The translations under genes and the position numbers were made by a program. Shown one piece after another: positions 14,592-22,824 of a stretch of 64,000 nucleotides of DNA. Where the stretch lies: the NCBI RefSeq assembly GCF_002210095.1, contig NZ_AQQR01000001.1:248001-312000 (forward strand), in the 5' to 3' direction. Origin of the DNA: Marinibacterium profundimaris. Lineage in GTDB: Bacteria; Pseudomonadota; Alphaproteobacteria; Rhodobacterales; Rhodobacteraceae. Below the pieces are notes generated by a model. That model made no database searches, was not told the DNA's origin, and was given only the letters and a program-made list of their open reading frames with translations. Each line of letters starts with the position of its first letter. The stretch's first letter is position 1.

Positions 14592-15275
14592 CTAGCGCGC
14601 GCCGGAGCCGCTGGCCACGACCGTGACGGTCCGCAGCAGGATCCGCAGGTCCAGCGCCAGCGAGGCGCGGGCGACGTAGATCTCGTCATAGGCCGCCTTG
14701 CGCGCGGTGGCCTCGACCCCCTCGGCATAGCCTGCCTCCACCTGCGCCAGCCCGGTGATCCCGGGGCGCGCGGCGTAGCGGGCGGCGTAATGGGGGATCT
14801 GCTCAAGGAAGTGGCGAGCATGATGCGCGGCATCCGGGCGCGGGCCGATCACGCTCATCTCTCCGGTCAGCACGTTGAGGAAATTCGGCAATTCATCGAT
14901 CCGGTAGGTCCGCAGCACGGCGCCCAGCCGGGTGATGCGGTCGGTCTCCACCCCGGTGTCGGCCGCCCGCTGCAGGCCCGGCGCGGCCGGGGTCATGGTG
15001 CGGAACTTCCACATGGTGAAGGTCACGCGGCCGCGGCCCATCCGCTCCTGGCGGAAGAACAGCGGGCCGGGATTGAGGACGGGGTTCAGCACCAGAAGCG
15101 TCGCGCCCACCACGAGGATCAGCGGCAGGGCCAGCAGCGCCAGGACCCTGTCGATGACGAACTTTCCCGAACGGTAGAGCCACCCGCCCTGCCCCGTCCG
15201 GGGAACGCCCCCGGCCAGGTGACGCCCGTACGGGATGGATTCGGGTGCAGTCAACGGCACGATGAAATCGGACAT
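14592..15275 (-). CDS. EPS priming sugar transferase (undecaprenyl-phosphate sugar phosphotransferase)
   Basis: Probably transfers the first sugar-1-phosphate to undecaprenyl phosphate for EPS assembly. The 227-residue protein has one N-terminal membrane segment (about 42-66) and the bacterial sugar transferase domain: FFRQERMGRGRVTFTMWKFR, then RTYRIDELPNFLNVLTGEMS, IGPRP and RPGITGLAQVEAGYAEG. It resembles the short, single-helix PglC/WcaJ C-terminal type. The start at 15275 has a GAGGT ribosome site; the open frame runs 40 codons further but those residues look non-coding. A CtrA-type site lies about 150 bases upstream. Confidence 0.88.
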   Translation of the reverse strand: MSDFIVPLTAPESIPYGRHLAGGVPRTGQGGWLYRSGKFVIDRVLALLALPLILVVGATLLVLNPVLNPGPLFFRQERMGRGRVTFTMWKFRTMTPAAPGLQRAADTGVETDRITRLGAVLRTYRIDELPNFLNVLTGEMSVIGPRPDAAHHARHFLEQIPHYAARYAARPGITGLAQVEAGYAEGVEATARKAAYDEIYVARASLALDLRILLRTVTVVASGSGAR

Positions 15276-15386
15276 CGCAAGACCTCGGTTTTCTACCAGG
15301 AAAACGGCCGGCCTTTCCGGCTGGCCCGGGTCTTCGATAAATACACTATCCCAGGTTGTAAAAAGGACATAAGGAGAACACACGAA

Positions 15387-15413
15387 ATGTCGCACCCATT
15401 ACAGTTTTGGTAA
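15387..15413 (+). other. Eight-codon ORF with strong ribosome-binding site
   Basis: ATG to TAA encodes MSHPLQFW and is preceded by AAGGAGA nine bases upstream. It runs opposite to its EPS neighbours and has no downstream gene on its strand until 16882. It may be chance. Confidence 0.2.
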
Positions 15414-15419
15414 TTATTG

Positions 15420-15434
15420 TTAAAATTCCGTTAA
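15420..15434. promoter_or_regulatory. Predicted CtrA binding site, EPS locus (1)
   Basis: A perfect TTAA-N7-TTAA in the AT-rich gap between the sugar transferase start and the Wza-like gene end. Confidence 0.6.
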
Positions 15435-15502
15435 TTAGGGAATCGCAAAATGGGGGAATTGAGTGAATATTTCATTAACGCCCAACGCAATTCCCGCCCC
15501 TG

Positions 15503-16666
15503 CTACGGGCTCGAAATCGTCAGGTCCGACACATAGGTCTGGGGCAAGGGCACAAAGGTCGAAAACGCCTCGACCGCGTCGCGGAAGCTGGCGGCCAGGT
15601 ACAGGATGTCGCCATCCGCCACCTCGAAGGATTTCGCCGCAAAGAACGACTCCGGCGTCGACAGGTCGAAGCGGAAGACGGTGGGCACCGTCGGGCCGGG
15701 GTAGCCCCGCGCGTCGACCCCCAGCGCGGCCATGGCCGGCGCGGGTGTGTCACGGTAGAGGAACACGCCGGTGCGGTCGGCGGTGCGATTGGCCAGCCCC
15801 CCGGCCCCGCCCAGCACATCGACCAGGGTATCGTCGGGGCGGTTGAGCAGCAGCGTCTCGTTGCTGCGCCCGCCGGCGCCCAGGATGGTGACCCGGTTCT
15901 CCGGCGTCTCGACCTCGATCACGTCGCCGGGCCGGACATAGACATTCAGCCCCGGCGCGCCCAGCACGTCTTCGAGCAGCGCGGTCCGCGTCACCCCCCG
16001 GCGCGACAGCCGCACGCGCAGGTCCTCGGACCGGTCGGTCGGCCCGCCCGCGGCGGTGATCATGTCCAGCAGCCTCAGGTTGGCATCGTCGATCGAGATC
16101 CGCCCCGGAACCTCCACCTTGCCGACCACCGCGACCTTGGCGCTTTGCCGGTCGACGATCTCGACGATGGCGGCGGGGTCCACCAGGACGGTTTGCAGCT
16201 GTTCGGTCAGCGCCTGCTCGAACTCGTCCACCGTCATGCCGGCGGCGCGCACCAGGCCCAGCGGCGGCACCCGCAGCTCGCCGTCGCGGCCGACCTGCTG
16301 CGGCACCAGAGAGGTCTGGTTGATCGGTGACAGCGAGGCGGTGGTGAAGTCGACATAGCCCGTCTCGCTCGAAGACACGATCGAGATCTGCACCACGTCG
16401 CCCCGCCCGATGGCCACCCGTTCGGGCCCGCCCACGTCGTGGAAGGCGCGCGCCTGCAGGTCGCGGGTGGCGCGGGTGACGGACTGGGCGATGGAGCGGT
16501 CGACCTCGACCAGCACGTAGGAGGCCGCGGGATCCGGCGTGCCGGCCGCGCGGCTGCCGATGACCTGGCCTGCCCCGGCGACGATCGCCTCGGTCGTGGG
16601 CCCGCCGCCGCCGCAGGCCGACAGGCCCAGGCAGACGGTGGCGGGTAAGGCAAACCATTTGATCAC
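15503..16666 (-). CDS. Wza-like polysaccharide export outer-membrane lipoprotein
   Basis: Outer-membrane export channel subunit for EPS. The chosen GTG at 16666 gives 387 residues and starts directly at a lipoprotein signal, IKWFALPATVCLGLSAC, with the lipobox cysteine near residue 18; a GGAG lies upstream. The longer ATG frame to 16792 would bury the signal. A poly-export domain follows (GRGDVVQISIV...QQVGRDGELRVPPLGLVRAAG), then two SLBB-type segments (VAVVGKVEVPGRISIDDANL and NVYVRPGDVIEVETPENRVT). CtrA-type sites lie on both sides of the gene. Confidence 0.9.
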   Translation of the reverse strand: MIKWFALPATVCLGLSACGGGGPTTEAIVAGAGQVIGSRAAGTPDPAASYVLVEVDRSIAQSVTRATRDLQARAFHDVGGPERVAIGRGDVVQISIVSSSETGYVDFTTASLSPINQTSLVPQQVGRDGELRVPPLGLVRAAGMTVDEFEQALTEQLQTVLVDPAAIVEIVDRQSAKVAVVGKVEVPGRISIDDANLRLLDMITAAGGPTDRSEDLRVRLSRRGVTRTALLEDVLGAPGLNVYVRPGDVIEVETPENRVTILGAGGRSNETLLLNRPDDTLVDVLGGAGGLANRTADRTGVFLYRDTPAPAMAALGVDARGYPGPTVPTVFRFDLSTPESFFAAKSFEVADGDILYLAASFRDAVEAFSTFVPLPQTYVSDLTISSP

Positions 16667-16815
16667 GCGACCGCTCCACTCAACTTCAGATAGTAAAGTC
16701 TTGCCGAAGACGCCGCGTCGGGCAAGGGCGTATTCGCGATATCCCGGGCCTGACAAGACGCCCGCGCCCCGACGGCCGGACAGGCGCCGCACATGTCTCG
16801 ATCACCCGAGCGAGG

Positions 16816-16830
16816 TTAAGACTTCGTTAA
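16816..16830. promoter_or_regulatory. Predicted CtrA binding site, EPS locus (2)
   Basis: A perfect TTAA-N7-TTAA in the divergent gap between the Wza-like gene and the TPR-like gene. It lies 52-66 bases before the latter's ATG and 150 bases before the former's GTG. Confidence 0.65.
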
Positions 16831-16881
16831 TGAATACAGGGTATTTGCCTCGGCTCACCTGGCTCACGCACGGAATCGCCC

Positions 16882-17529
16882 ATGCGCCATAGAGCGACCA
16901 GTTTCCCGGCCCCGATCCTGAGCTTCGGGCTTCTTGTCCTGGTCTGGACTCAGATCGTGACGACCACGGGCAGCGCGCCGGCATTCAACCGCACGCTGCA
17001 AAGCAAGGCGGTCACCGGGGGCAATCGGCCGGTGGCCCTGCCGGCTATGTACGACCGGGCGGAATATGAATACCAGATCGCCTATGGCGCGGCCCGTGCC
17101 GACCTTCTGCGCCTGGAAAGCCCGACGCTTTATGCGGCCAGCCCGGCGTCGGACCCCGGCGCGGCGCGGCAGATCGCGCGCGCCTCGGCGCGGGCCAGCC
17201 TGTCGCAGGCGCCGGCCAATGCCTACGCCTGGCTCGTGCTGGCGGAGGCCGAGATGGCCGCGGGACAAGACAGGCAGGCGGTTCAGGCGCTCGCCGCGTC
17301 CGCCATGTTCGCGCCCAACAGCTGGGACATCGCCGAACGCCGCGCCAGCCTTGGCGCGATGCTGCACCGGACCGCGCCGGACCATGCGGCGGCGCTGCGC
17401 CCGATCCTGGACCGGGACATCGCGCTTTTGTCAAAGCACCTGCCCGACGCGCTGAGCGACCTGGCGGACATCTTCCCCGACATCGCGAAGCCTTCTGCCG
17501 CCAGCCTGTCGCCCATAGCCCCGGACTGA
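16882..17529 (+). CDS. Membrane-anchored TPR-like protein of the EPS locus
   Basis: A 215-residue protein of unknown function. An N-terminal hydrophobic segment (about 11-29) should anchor it or act as a signal. The rest is alanine-rich and helical, with TPR-like spacing in ANAYAWLVLAEAEMAAGQDR and QAVQALAASAMFAPNSWD (about 113-155). It is divergent from the Wza-like gene with a CtrA-type site between them, so a role in EPS assembly or export is inferred from position only. Confidence 0.65.
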   Translation: MRHRATSFPAPILSFGLLVLVWTQIVTTTGSAPAFNRTLQSKAVTGGNRPVALPAMYDRAEYEYQIAYGAARADLLRLESPTLYAASPASDPGAARQIARASARASLSQAPANAYAWLVLAEAEMAAGQDRQAVQALAASAMFAPNSWDIAERRASLGAMLHRTAPDHAAALRPILDRDIALLSKHLPDALSDLADIFPDIAKPSAASLSPIAPD

Positions 17530-17624
17530 CCGCTCGGGCGATCCCTGGCGGCCTGCCCCGCCGCTTCGCCGCCCGGCCCCGCCGGGACGGCCCGCCCGAT
17601 ATGCGGACACCGCCGGTTCTGAGC

Positions 17625-17957
17625 TCAGCCGCCGACGGGCAGGATGCAGCTGTCCGGCCGCGTCCCCGACGGCACGGTCGGGTTGTTGCACAGGCAGCTG
17701 TTCTGCCCGATCGCCGACACCCTGCGACAGCAGGCGGCCAGCCCGCGCCGCTCCGCCAAAAGGGTGCGGGCCTCGACGAAGTCGAACCCGCGCAGCGCGT
17801 CACGGATCCCATCCGACAGGGTCTGATAATAGGAAGAGCCGGGTCCGTAATCGCCGCAGAAGGCGTCGAACCCCTGCGCCCGGGCGCCGGGCGTGCCGGC
17901 CAGAAGAAGAACCGCGGCGCCGGTGGCAGCGCAGGTGCGGAGCAGTCCAAGATCCAT
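17625..17957 (-). CDS. Small secreted cysteine-rich protein
   Basis: A 110-residue protein of unrecognised family. A signal peptide (about residues 1-27, ending GARA-QG) precedes a mature region with six cysteines: FCGDYG, AACCRR, NSCLCNN and DSCIL. This suggests disulfide bonding in the periplasm or outside. The ATG at 17957 was chosen because it places the signal at the N-terminus; the frame stays open to 18242. It sits inside the EPS locus, opposite to the flanking genes. No function is proposed. Confidence 0.55.
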   Translation of the reverse strand: MDLGLLRTCAATGAAVLLLAGTPGARAQGFDAFCGDYGPGSSYYQTLSDGIRDALRGFDFVEARTLLAERRGLAACCRRVSAIGQNSCLCNNPTVPSGTRPDSCILPVGG

Positions 17958-18205
17958 GTAAATCGCGTCCTTTCCGATCAGGAGCACCGGGGCGAGCACG
18001 GGATCCGATCCCGACGCGCCCGGCCTGTCATCTGCCCCCACGCGGGCCATGGCGCAGTCCCGCCATGCCACCTGCCCACCGATCGGCCCGATATCCTCAA
18101 TTCGGGACCCGGGCCGCGAACATCCATTGGCCTCATCCCGGCTCCAATTCGGAAAATGGGGCTGAAACTGCGACATTCCTACCAGATACAATTTCCCCGA
18201 TCCAG

Positions 18206-18211
18206 TATAAT
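18206..18211 (+). promoter_or_regulatory. Promoter -10 of the Wzy-like gene
   Basis: A perfect TATAAT in an AT-rich stretch, 31 bases before the ATG at 18243. No good -35 was seen at 17 bases, so an activator may be needed. Confidence 0.45.
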
Positions 18212-18242
18212 ACAACCATGGGTGGCAAATAAAAGGATACAA

Positions 18243-19679
18243 ATGTCAGGGCAATCGGGCTTTCGACATATCCTGTCTGTGACACAGACCGGGCTTGGCT
18301 GGCTGACCCTGGCCGCGCTGGCCGGCGCCACGCTGACCGGGGGCGCGGTGCAGCCGCTGGGCTACACGCTGCTGGCGCTTGGCGTCGCACTGATCTTTGC
18401 GGCGCAGGTGCCTCTGGATGCGCTGCGCGGCGTGCCGGTGGCGACCCATCGGGCGCTTATGCCCATCGCCCTGCCCTACGCGGCGGTGATGGGCTGGCTC
18501 TGGCTGCAATGTCTGCCCGGCCTGCCCGCCGCCTGGGTGCATGCGGCTTGGGCCTTTGCGCCCGATCCCGCCGCACGGGCGATCTCGGCCGATCCGTCCG
18601 AGGGCCGGCTGATCACCATGCGGCTGATCTGTTACGGGCTGGTCTTCCTGCTGCTTGTCCGCAGCGCGCGCAGCGGGTGGCATGCCACGATGTTCCTGCG
18701 CGCCTTCGCGCTGCTCTCCGCCCTGCTGGCGGCGCGCGGGCTTGTCGATGCCCTGTCCACCGGGGAGCCGGTGACCGCCAGCCTCGTGAACCGAAATTCC
18801 TACGCGACACTGGCCGGGTTCGGCGCGCTCGCCAATCTCGCGGTGCTGCGGCAGATGTCCGGGCGGGCCGGGACCGGCGATCCGGCGGCCGCGCTGCGCC
18901 GCGTCCTCGACGGGCTGGTCCGAGGCGGCTGGCTTCCGGCCCTGGGCACCCTGCTGTGCCTGAGCGCCCTGGCGCTGACCGCGTCGCGCGCGGGCCTTGT
19001 CTGCAGCCTGGCCGGGATCCTGGTCTTTGCCGCCGTCCTGCGCCCACGCCGGCGGCAAGCGGCCGGGATGCGCTGGGTGCTACCGGGGCTGATCCTCGGC
19101 TTCGTGATGCTCTTCCTCGGTTCGGACGTCGCCTCGCGCCTTGGCCGCCTCCCCGAGGACGCGCGGCTGCGCATCTACCCCGCGGTGCTGGAGGGCATCG
19201 CCGAACGTCCATGGACAGGGCATGGGGCCGGCGCCTTCCGCGACACGTTCCGCGCCCATGTGCCGGCAGAGATGGGCTTTGCCGACTGGGACATGGCGCA
19301 CAGCAGCTACCTTGAAAACGCCTATGAATTCGGGCTGCCGGCGGCGCTGGTCTTCTACCTTGGGCTGGGGGCGATCGGCGTCAGGCTGCTGCTGGGAGTC
19401 CGACGGCGGCGGGCCTGCCGGGTGATCCCGGCCTTTGCCCTGGGCTGCTTCACGCTGGCCGCCCTGCATGCGGCGGTGGATTTCTCCCTGCAGATCCCGG
19501 CCATCGCGGCGTCTTTCGCCGCCATCCTGGGGATCGGCTGGGCGCAGAGCTTTCCCGGCGCCGCCACCCGGACCCCGACCCGCCGCACGGCGGCAACGAC
19601 CGCTCAGCGTCCGGTGGCACCGACCTCGATCACCTCGACATCGTCGTCCATGCGCACCGCCGTCAGCCGCCCCGAATAA
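18243..19679 (+). CDS. O-antigen polymerase/ligase-family membrane protein (Wzy-like, 1)
   Basis: A 478-residue polytopic inner-membrane protein with about ten hydrophobic segments and the Wzy_C-type periplasmic loop (VLEGIAERPWTGHGAGAF, then MAHSSYLENAYEFGLPAA). Such proteins polymerise or ligate lipid-linked repeat units. The ATG at 18243 has AAAAGGA upstream and removes a 214-codon unconvincing extension. The last 76 bases overlap the end of the convergent phosphatase gene; the overlapping tail (ATRTPTRRTAATTAQ...) is low-complexity and probably not functional. A second Wzy-like gene lies at 27170. Confidence 0.82.
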   Translation: MSGQSGFRHILSVTQTGLGWLTLAALAGATLTGGAVQPLGYTLLALGVALIFAAQVPLDALRGVPVATHRALMPIALPYAAVMGWLWLQCLPGLPAAWVHAAWAFAPDPAARAISADPSEGRLITMRLICYGLVFLLLVRSARSGWHATMFLRAFALLSALLAARGLVDALSTGEPVTASLVNRNSYATLAGFGALANLAVLRQMSGRAGTGDPAAALRRVLDGLVRGGWLPALGTLLCLSALALTASRAGLVCSLAGILVFAAVLRPRRRQAAGMRWVLPGLILGFVMLFLGSDVASRLGRLPEDARLRIYPAVLEGIAERPWTGHGAGAFRDTFRAHVPAEMGFADWDMAHSSYLENAYEFGLPAALVFYLGLGAIGVRLLLGVRRRRACRVIPAFALGCFTLAALHAAVDFSLQIPAIAASFAAILGIGWAQSFPGAATRTPTRRTAATTAQRPVAPTSITSTSSSMRTAVSRPE

Positions 19680-20401
19680 TACGCCCCGGTATCGACGCAG
19701 ATCCGTCTGCGCGTGAGAACAGGCTGCAGCGCATCGTAATGGCCGTGCACCACGCGCATGCCCTCGATCCCGCCGCGCTCGATAAAGCTCGATTGTCCCC
19801 AGAGCACGGCGCCATTGTCTTCGGCCTCCGGATCCTCGGGATCCAGACCGGCATGCGCAAAGACCACGGGGCCCGAGCGGTGGATCTTCGGAAGCGACCG
19901 CAGGAACGGCAGATCCTCGCCCATCGCCTCGGCCAGCGCGCTGGCCGTGTCCTTCAACGCCTTGTGGTCCGATTGCGGCCCTGCAACGCGCACGCGATAG
20001 CTCGCCAGGGTCTGCAACCCGCCGAACTGCAGCCAGCGGCGCCCGACCACCGGGTCCTCGATGAAACCGAGCAGGGCGTCCTCGTGATTACCCATCAGGC
20101 AGGTCAGACCGACCGGGTTGTCGTCGCGCGTGGCGTCGTCGCAAAGCTTGCGCAGCTCCTCCACCACCTCGCGCGACTGGTCGCCCCGGTCGATGTAATC
20201 CCCAAGGAAGATCAGGCGCACGGGCCGGTCCGGATCCTCCAGCCGGTCGATATCCGTCCGGATCCGCTCGACCATGCGCAGCAGCAGGTCATGCCTCCCG
20301 TGAATGTCACCCACCGCATAAATCCGCTCATGCGGCAGGGGTCCGTCGGTCTCCTCCTGCACGACACCGACCTTGCGCCGGAGCCAGTCAAACATCTTCA
20401 T
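19604..20401 (-). CDS. Calcineurin-like metallophosphoesterase (PPP-type protein phosphatase)
   Basis: A 265-residue phosphatase of the PPP/bis(5'-nucleosyl)-tetraphosphatase-like family. All metal motifs are present: GDIHGR near 31, GDYIDRG near 67, GNHE near 103, VFAHAGLDPE near 182 and VHGHY near 222. It lies 33 bases after the BY-kinase gene on the same strand, so it might dephosphorylate an EPS component, though PPP enzymes usually act on Ser/Thr or dinucleotides. Its 3' end overlaps the Wzy-like gene tail to tail. Confidence 0.85.
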   Translation of the reverse strand: MKMFDWLRRKVGVVQEETDGPLPHERIYAVGDIHGRHDLLLRMVERIRTDIDRLEDPDRPVRLIFLGDYIDRGDQSREVVEELRKLCDDATRDDNPVGLTCLMGNHEDALLGFIEDPVVGRRWLQFGGLQTLASYRVRVAGPQSDHKALKDTASALAEAMGEDLPFLRSLPKIHRSGPVVFAHAGLDPEDPEAEDNGAVLWGQSSFIERGGIEGMRVVHGHYDALQPVLTRRRICVDTGAYYSGRLTAVRMDDDVEVIEVGATGR

Positions 20402-20434
20402 CCTGTTCCCGAGCCGCCCGCGGCGCGCTGCGCC

Positions 20435-22726
20435 TCAGGCCTCGTAGTAGTCGCGGTATTGTCCCTTGTGATACCCGTATCCATCATATGCGTATTGGGC
20501 GGCCTTCGTTTCATTGACCATGGTCATGACCAGCCCGGTTATCTTGGCCTCTACCGATGTCAGTTCGCGCAGACCCTCCAGCACCGCAGAGCGTGGCGTG
20601 TGGTCCCAGCGGACCGCATAGACCACGGCATCCGCCATCGCCGCAATGATACGCGCATCCGTCACCACCAATGTAGGTGGCGTATCGAGAATGACGATAT
20701 CATATGTGCTTCGCAACAGAGTGACCAGATCCCGGAACCGGTGCGAGGCCAGCACATCGGCGGCATTTATCTTGGCGTTGCGCTCCGACGCCTTGGTCAT
20801 CAGCACATGCAGTCCGGTGTCCGGATCCAGGTGCAGCGCATCCTCGATCGGCGCGCTGCCATTGATGACCGACAGCAGCCCCGCCTCGGCCTCGTCCACA
20901 TGCAGCACCTTGCCAAGCGCCGGGCGCCGCAGGTCGCAATCGACGATCACCGCGGATTTGCCCATCTGCCGGCTGGTCAGCGCCATCAGCGCCGAGGTGG
21001 TCGACTTGCCCTCGCGCGGGACGGAGGAGGTGAACATGATCACCTGCGGCGGGTTGTCCACGTTGGAAAACAGGATCGAGGTCCGCAGGTTGCGGATCGC
21101 CTCGGCCAGCGCGGAGCTGGGCTTTTCGCGCAGGATCTCGATCACCTCGTGGCGCCGCATCCGGCTGCCGCCCTGGGGGATCGTGCCCAGCATCGTCTTG
21201 CCCGACATCTCTTCCAGCTGGGCAGGCGCGCGGAAGGTGTTGTTCAGCCGGTCCAGCAGCACCACCAGAGCCACGCCCGCCAGGATCCCCGCCGCCGTCG
21301 CCAGCAGCCGGATTCGCGCAAGCGAAGTGTTGCGCGGCCCGTTCGGGATCTCGGCCGGGGAAATCACCCGCGCATCGGCGCTCAGCAGGCTTTCCTCGGC
21401 GCTGCTTTCCTGCAAGCGCGACAGAAGGTTTTCATAAAGGATGCGCGACGCCTGTGCCTCGCGCTCCAGCTGCCGGATCTCGACCGCGCGGCGGGACTGG
21501 TCGGCGACCTTGTCCTCAAGCAGGCGCAGCTCCGCGGCAAAGCTCGTCTCGGACGCGCGCAGGGCCTCGATGTCGATCTCGATCGCCTGCAGGATGCGCC
21601 CGGCCTCGCGCCGGATGTTGGCGCGGACCTCCTCAAGCTGCGTCGCCAGGCGCTGCATCGCGGGATGATCGTCGGTCACGCTGGCGCCGACCGCTGCAAG
21701 CTGGGCCGAGAGATCGGATTCCCGGTTGCGGAACGCGCTGATGATCGCCGATTGCCGGAACTCGCTCAGCGCGCCCAGGTCGCGCCCGTCGGCCACCGCG
21801 CGCTGCAGGCGCGTCAGCTGCGCCTCGCGCGTCGACAGATCGTTGCGCACCCGCGCCAGCGACGCCGCGACCGCCTGAACCTGCTGGCGCGTGATCTCGG
21901 GGCTCTGGCCGCTGTCCTGCGACAGCCGCGCCGTCGCCGTTTCCACCGCGCGCTCGGCCGCGTTCACCCTGATCTTCAGCTGCTCGACCCGGTCCGACAG
22001 CCAGCCCACGGCCGAGCGCGTGGTCTCCAGCTTTCCCTCCAGCTGATCGACCAGGTATTGCTCGGTGATCTCATTGGCGATGGCCGCGGCCAGCCGGGGA
22101 TCGCCGGCGGTGTAGGAGACCCGGATCACCCGGCTTCCCCGCACCCCTTCGACCGTGGTGTGATCCGAAATCTGCTGCACCAGCGCCAGCCGGTGCCGGC
22201 GGTGCGCCTCGGCCTCCGGCAGAGGGACCGGACGGGGGCCCAACAGGCCCAGGTCGCGCAGCATGTCGTCCAGCTCGGGCGGCAGGGCGATCCGCGCGCC
22301 CATCCAGCCCGAAACGCCATCCATGACCCCGCGCCACCCCGGCCGGGGCGCCTCCGGATCGAAGGCGGGATGATCGACCAGCCCCAGCGTGTCGATCACC
22401 CGGTTGACCAGCTTGGTCGATCCCAGGATCTCGATATGGGTCAGCAAGGTGTCCGAGCTGAATCCCGGCTCTGAAAGCACGCCTTCGCCCTCGCGCAGGA
22501 CATTCACGTCGGGCGTGCCGATCAGCAGCTTGGCCGTGGCGCGGTACGACGGATCGGTCTGCGAGGCGACAAGCGTGCCCAGAAGGGCCCCGATCCCCGC
22601 GCAGACAAGGATGATCCACTTGCCCCGCCATAGCGTGCGAAGCACCGCGCGCAGATCGATCCGGTCATCGTCGTCGATGTCCTGCACCGGCTGCAATTGC
22701 CAGGCCTGGTCCGAGGTCATCTTCAT
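20435..22726 (-). CDS. Wzc-like polysaccharide co-polymerase with BY-kinase domain
   Basis: Inner-membrane tyrosine autokinase controlling EPS chain length and export. The 763-residue protein has an N-terminal Wzz domain with helix WIILVCAGIGALLGTLVAS, a long periplasmic coiled-coil region (about 180-450), a second membrane helix near 475, and a cytoplasmic ATPase: Walker A VPREGKSTTS near 570, Walker A' VIVDCDLRRP near 595 and Walker B VILDTPPTLV near 680. The last 20 residues hold seven tyrosines, the expected autophosphorylation cluster. The ATG at 22726 follows GGAGGG; the open frame extends 19 codons upstream. Confidence 0.93.
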   Translation of the reverse strand: MKMTSDQAWQLQPVQDIDDDDRIDLRAVLRTLWRGKWIILVCAGIGALLGTLVASQTDPSYRATAKLLIGTPDVNVLREGEGVLSEPGFSSDTLLTHIEILGSTKLVNRVIDTLGLVDHPAFDPEAPRPGWRGVMDGVSGWMGARIALPPELDDMLRDLGLLGPRPVPLPEAEAHRRHRLALVQQISDHTTVEGVRGSRVIRVSYTAGDPRLAAAIANEITEQYLVDQLEGKLETTRSAVGWLSDRVEQLKIRVNAAERAVETATARLSQDSGQSPEITRQQVQAVAASLARVRNDLSTREAQLTRLQRAVADGRDLGALSEFRQSAIISAFRNRESDLSAQLAAVGASVTDDHPAMQRLATQLEEVRANIRREAGRILQAIEIDIEALRASETSFAAELRLLEDKVADQSRRAVEIRQLEREAQASRILYENLLSRLQESSAEESLLSADARVISPAEIPNGPRNTSLARIRLLATAAGILAGVALVVLLDRLNNTFRAPAQLEEMSGKTMLGTIPQGGSRMRRHEVIEILREKPSSALAEAIRNLRTSILFSNVDNPPQVIMFTSSVPREGKSTTSALMALTSRQMGKSAVIVDCDLRRPALGKVLHVDEAEAGLLSVINGSAPIEDALHLDPDTGLHVLMTKASERNAKINAADVLASHRFRDLVTLLRSTYDIVILDTPPTLVVTDARIIAAMADAVVYAVRWDHTPRSAVLEGLRELTSVEAKITGLVMTMVNETKAAQYAYDGYGYHKGQYRDYYEA

Positions 22727-22824
22727 CCGGTCAGACCCTCCGGCCCGGCGGCCGTCCGGTTGGGACCGGCCAGCCGAAGCCATTGACGACGGGCAGAAAT
22801 TTCAGAAGCGCCGCGCATCGCCCC

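Noticed and set aside
19739..22474. Long plus-strand frame opposite the Wzc-like kinase
   Set aside because: It is antisense to a gene with intact kinase motifs and is rich in Arg, His and Gln as expected for a shadow.
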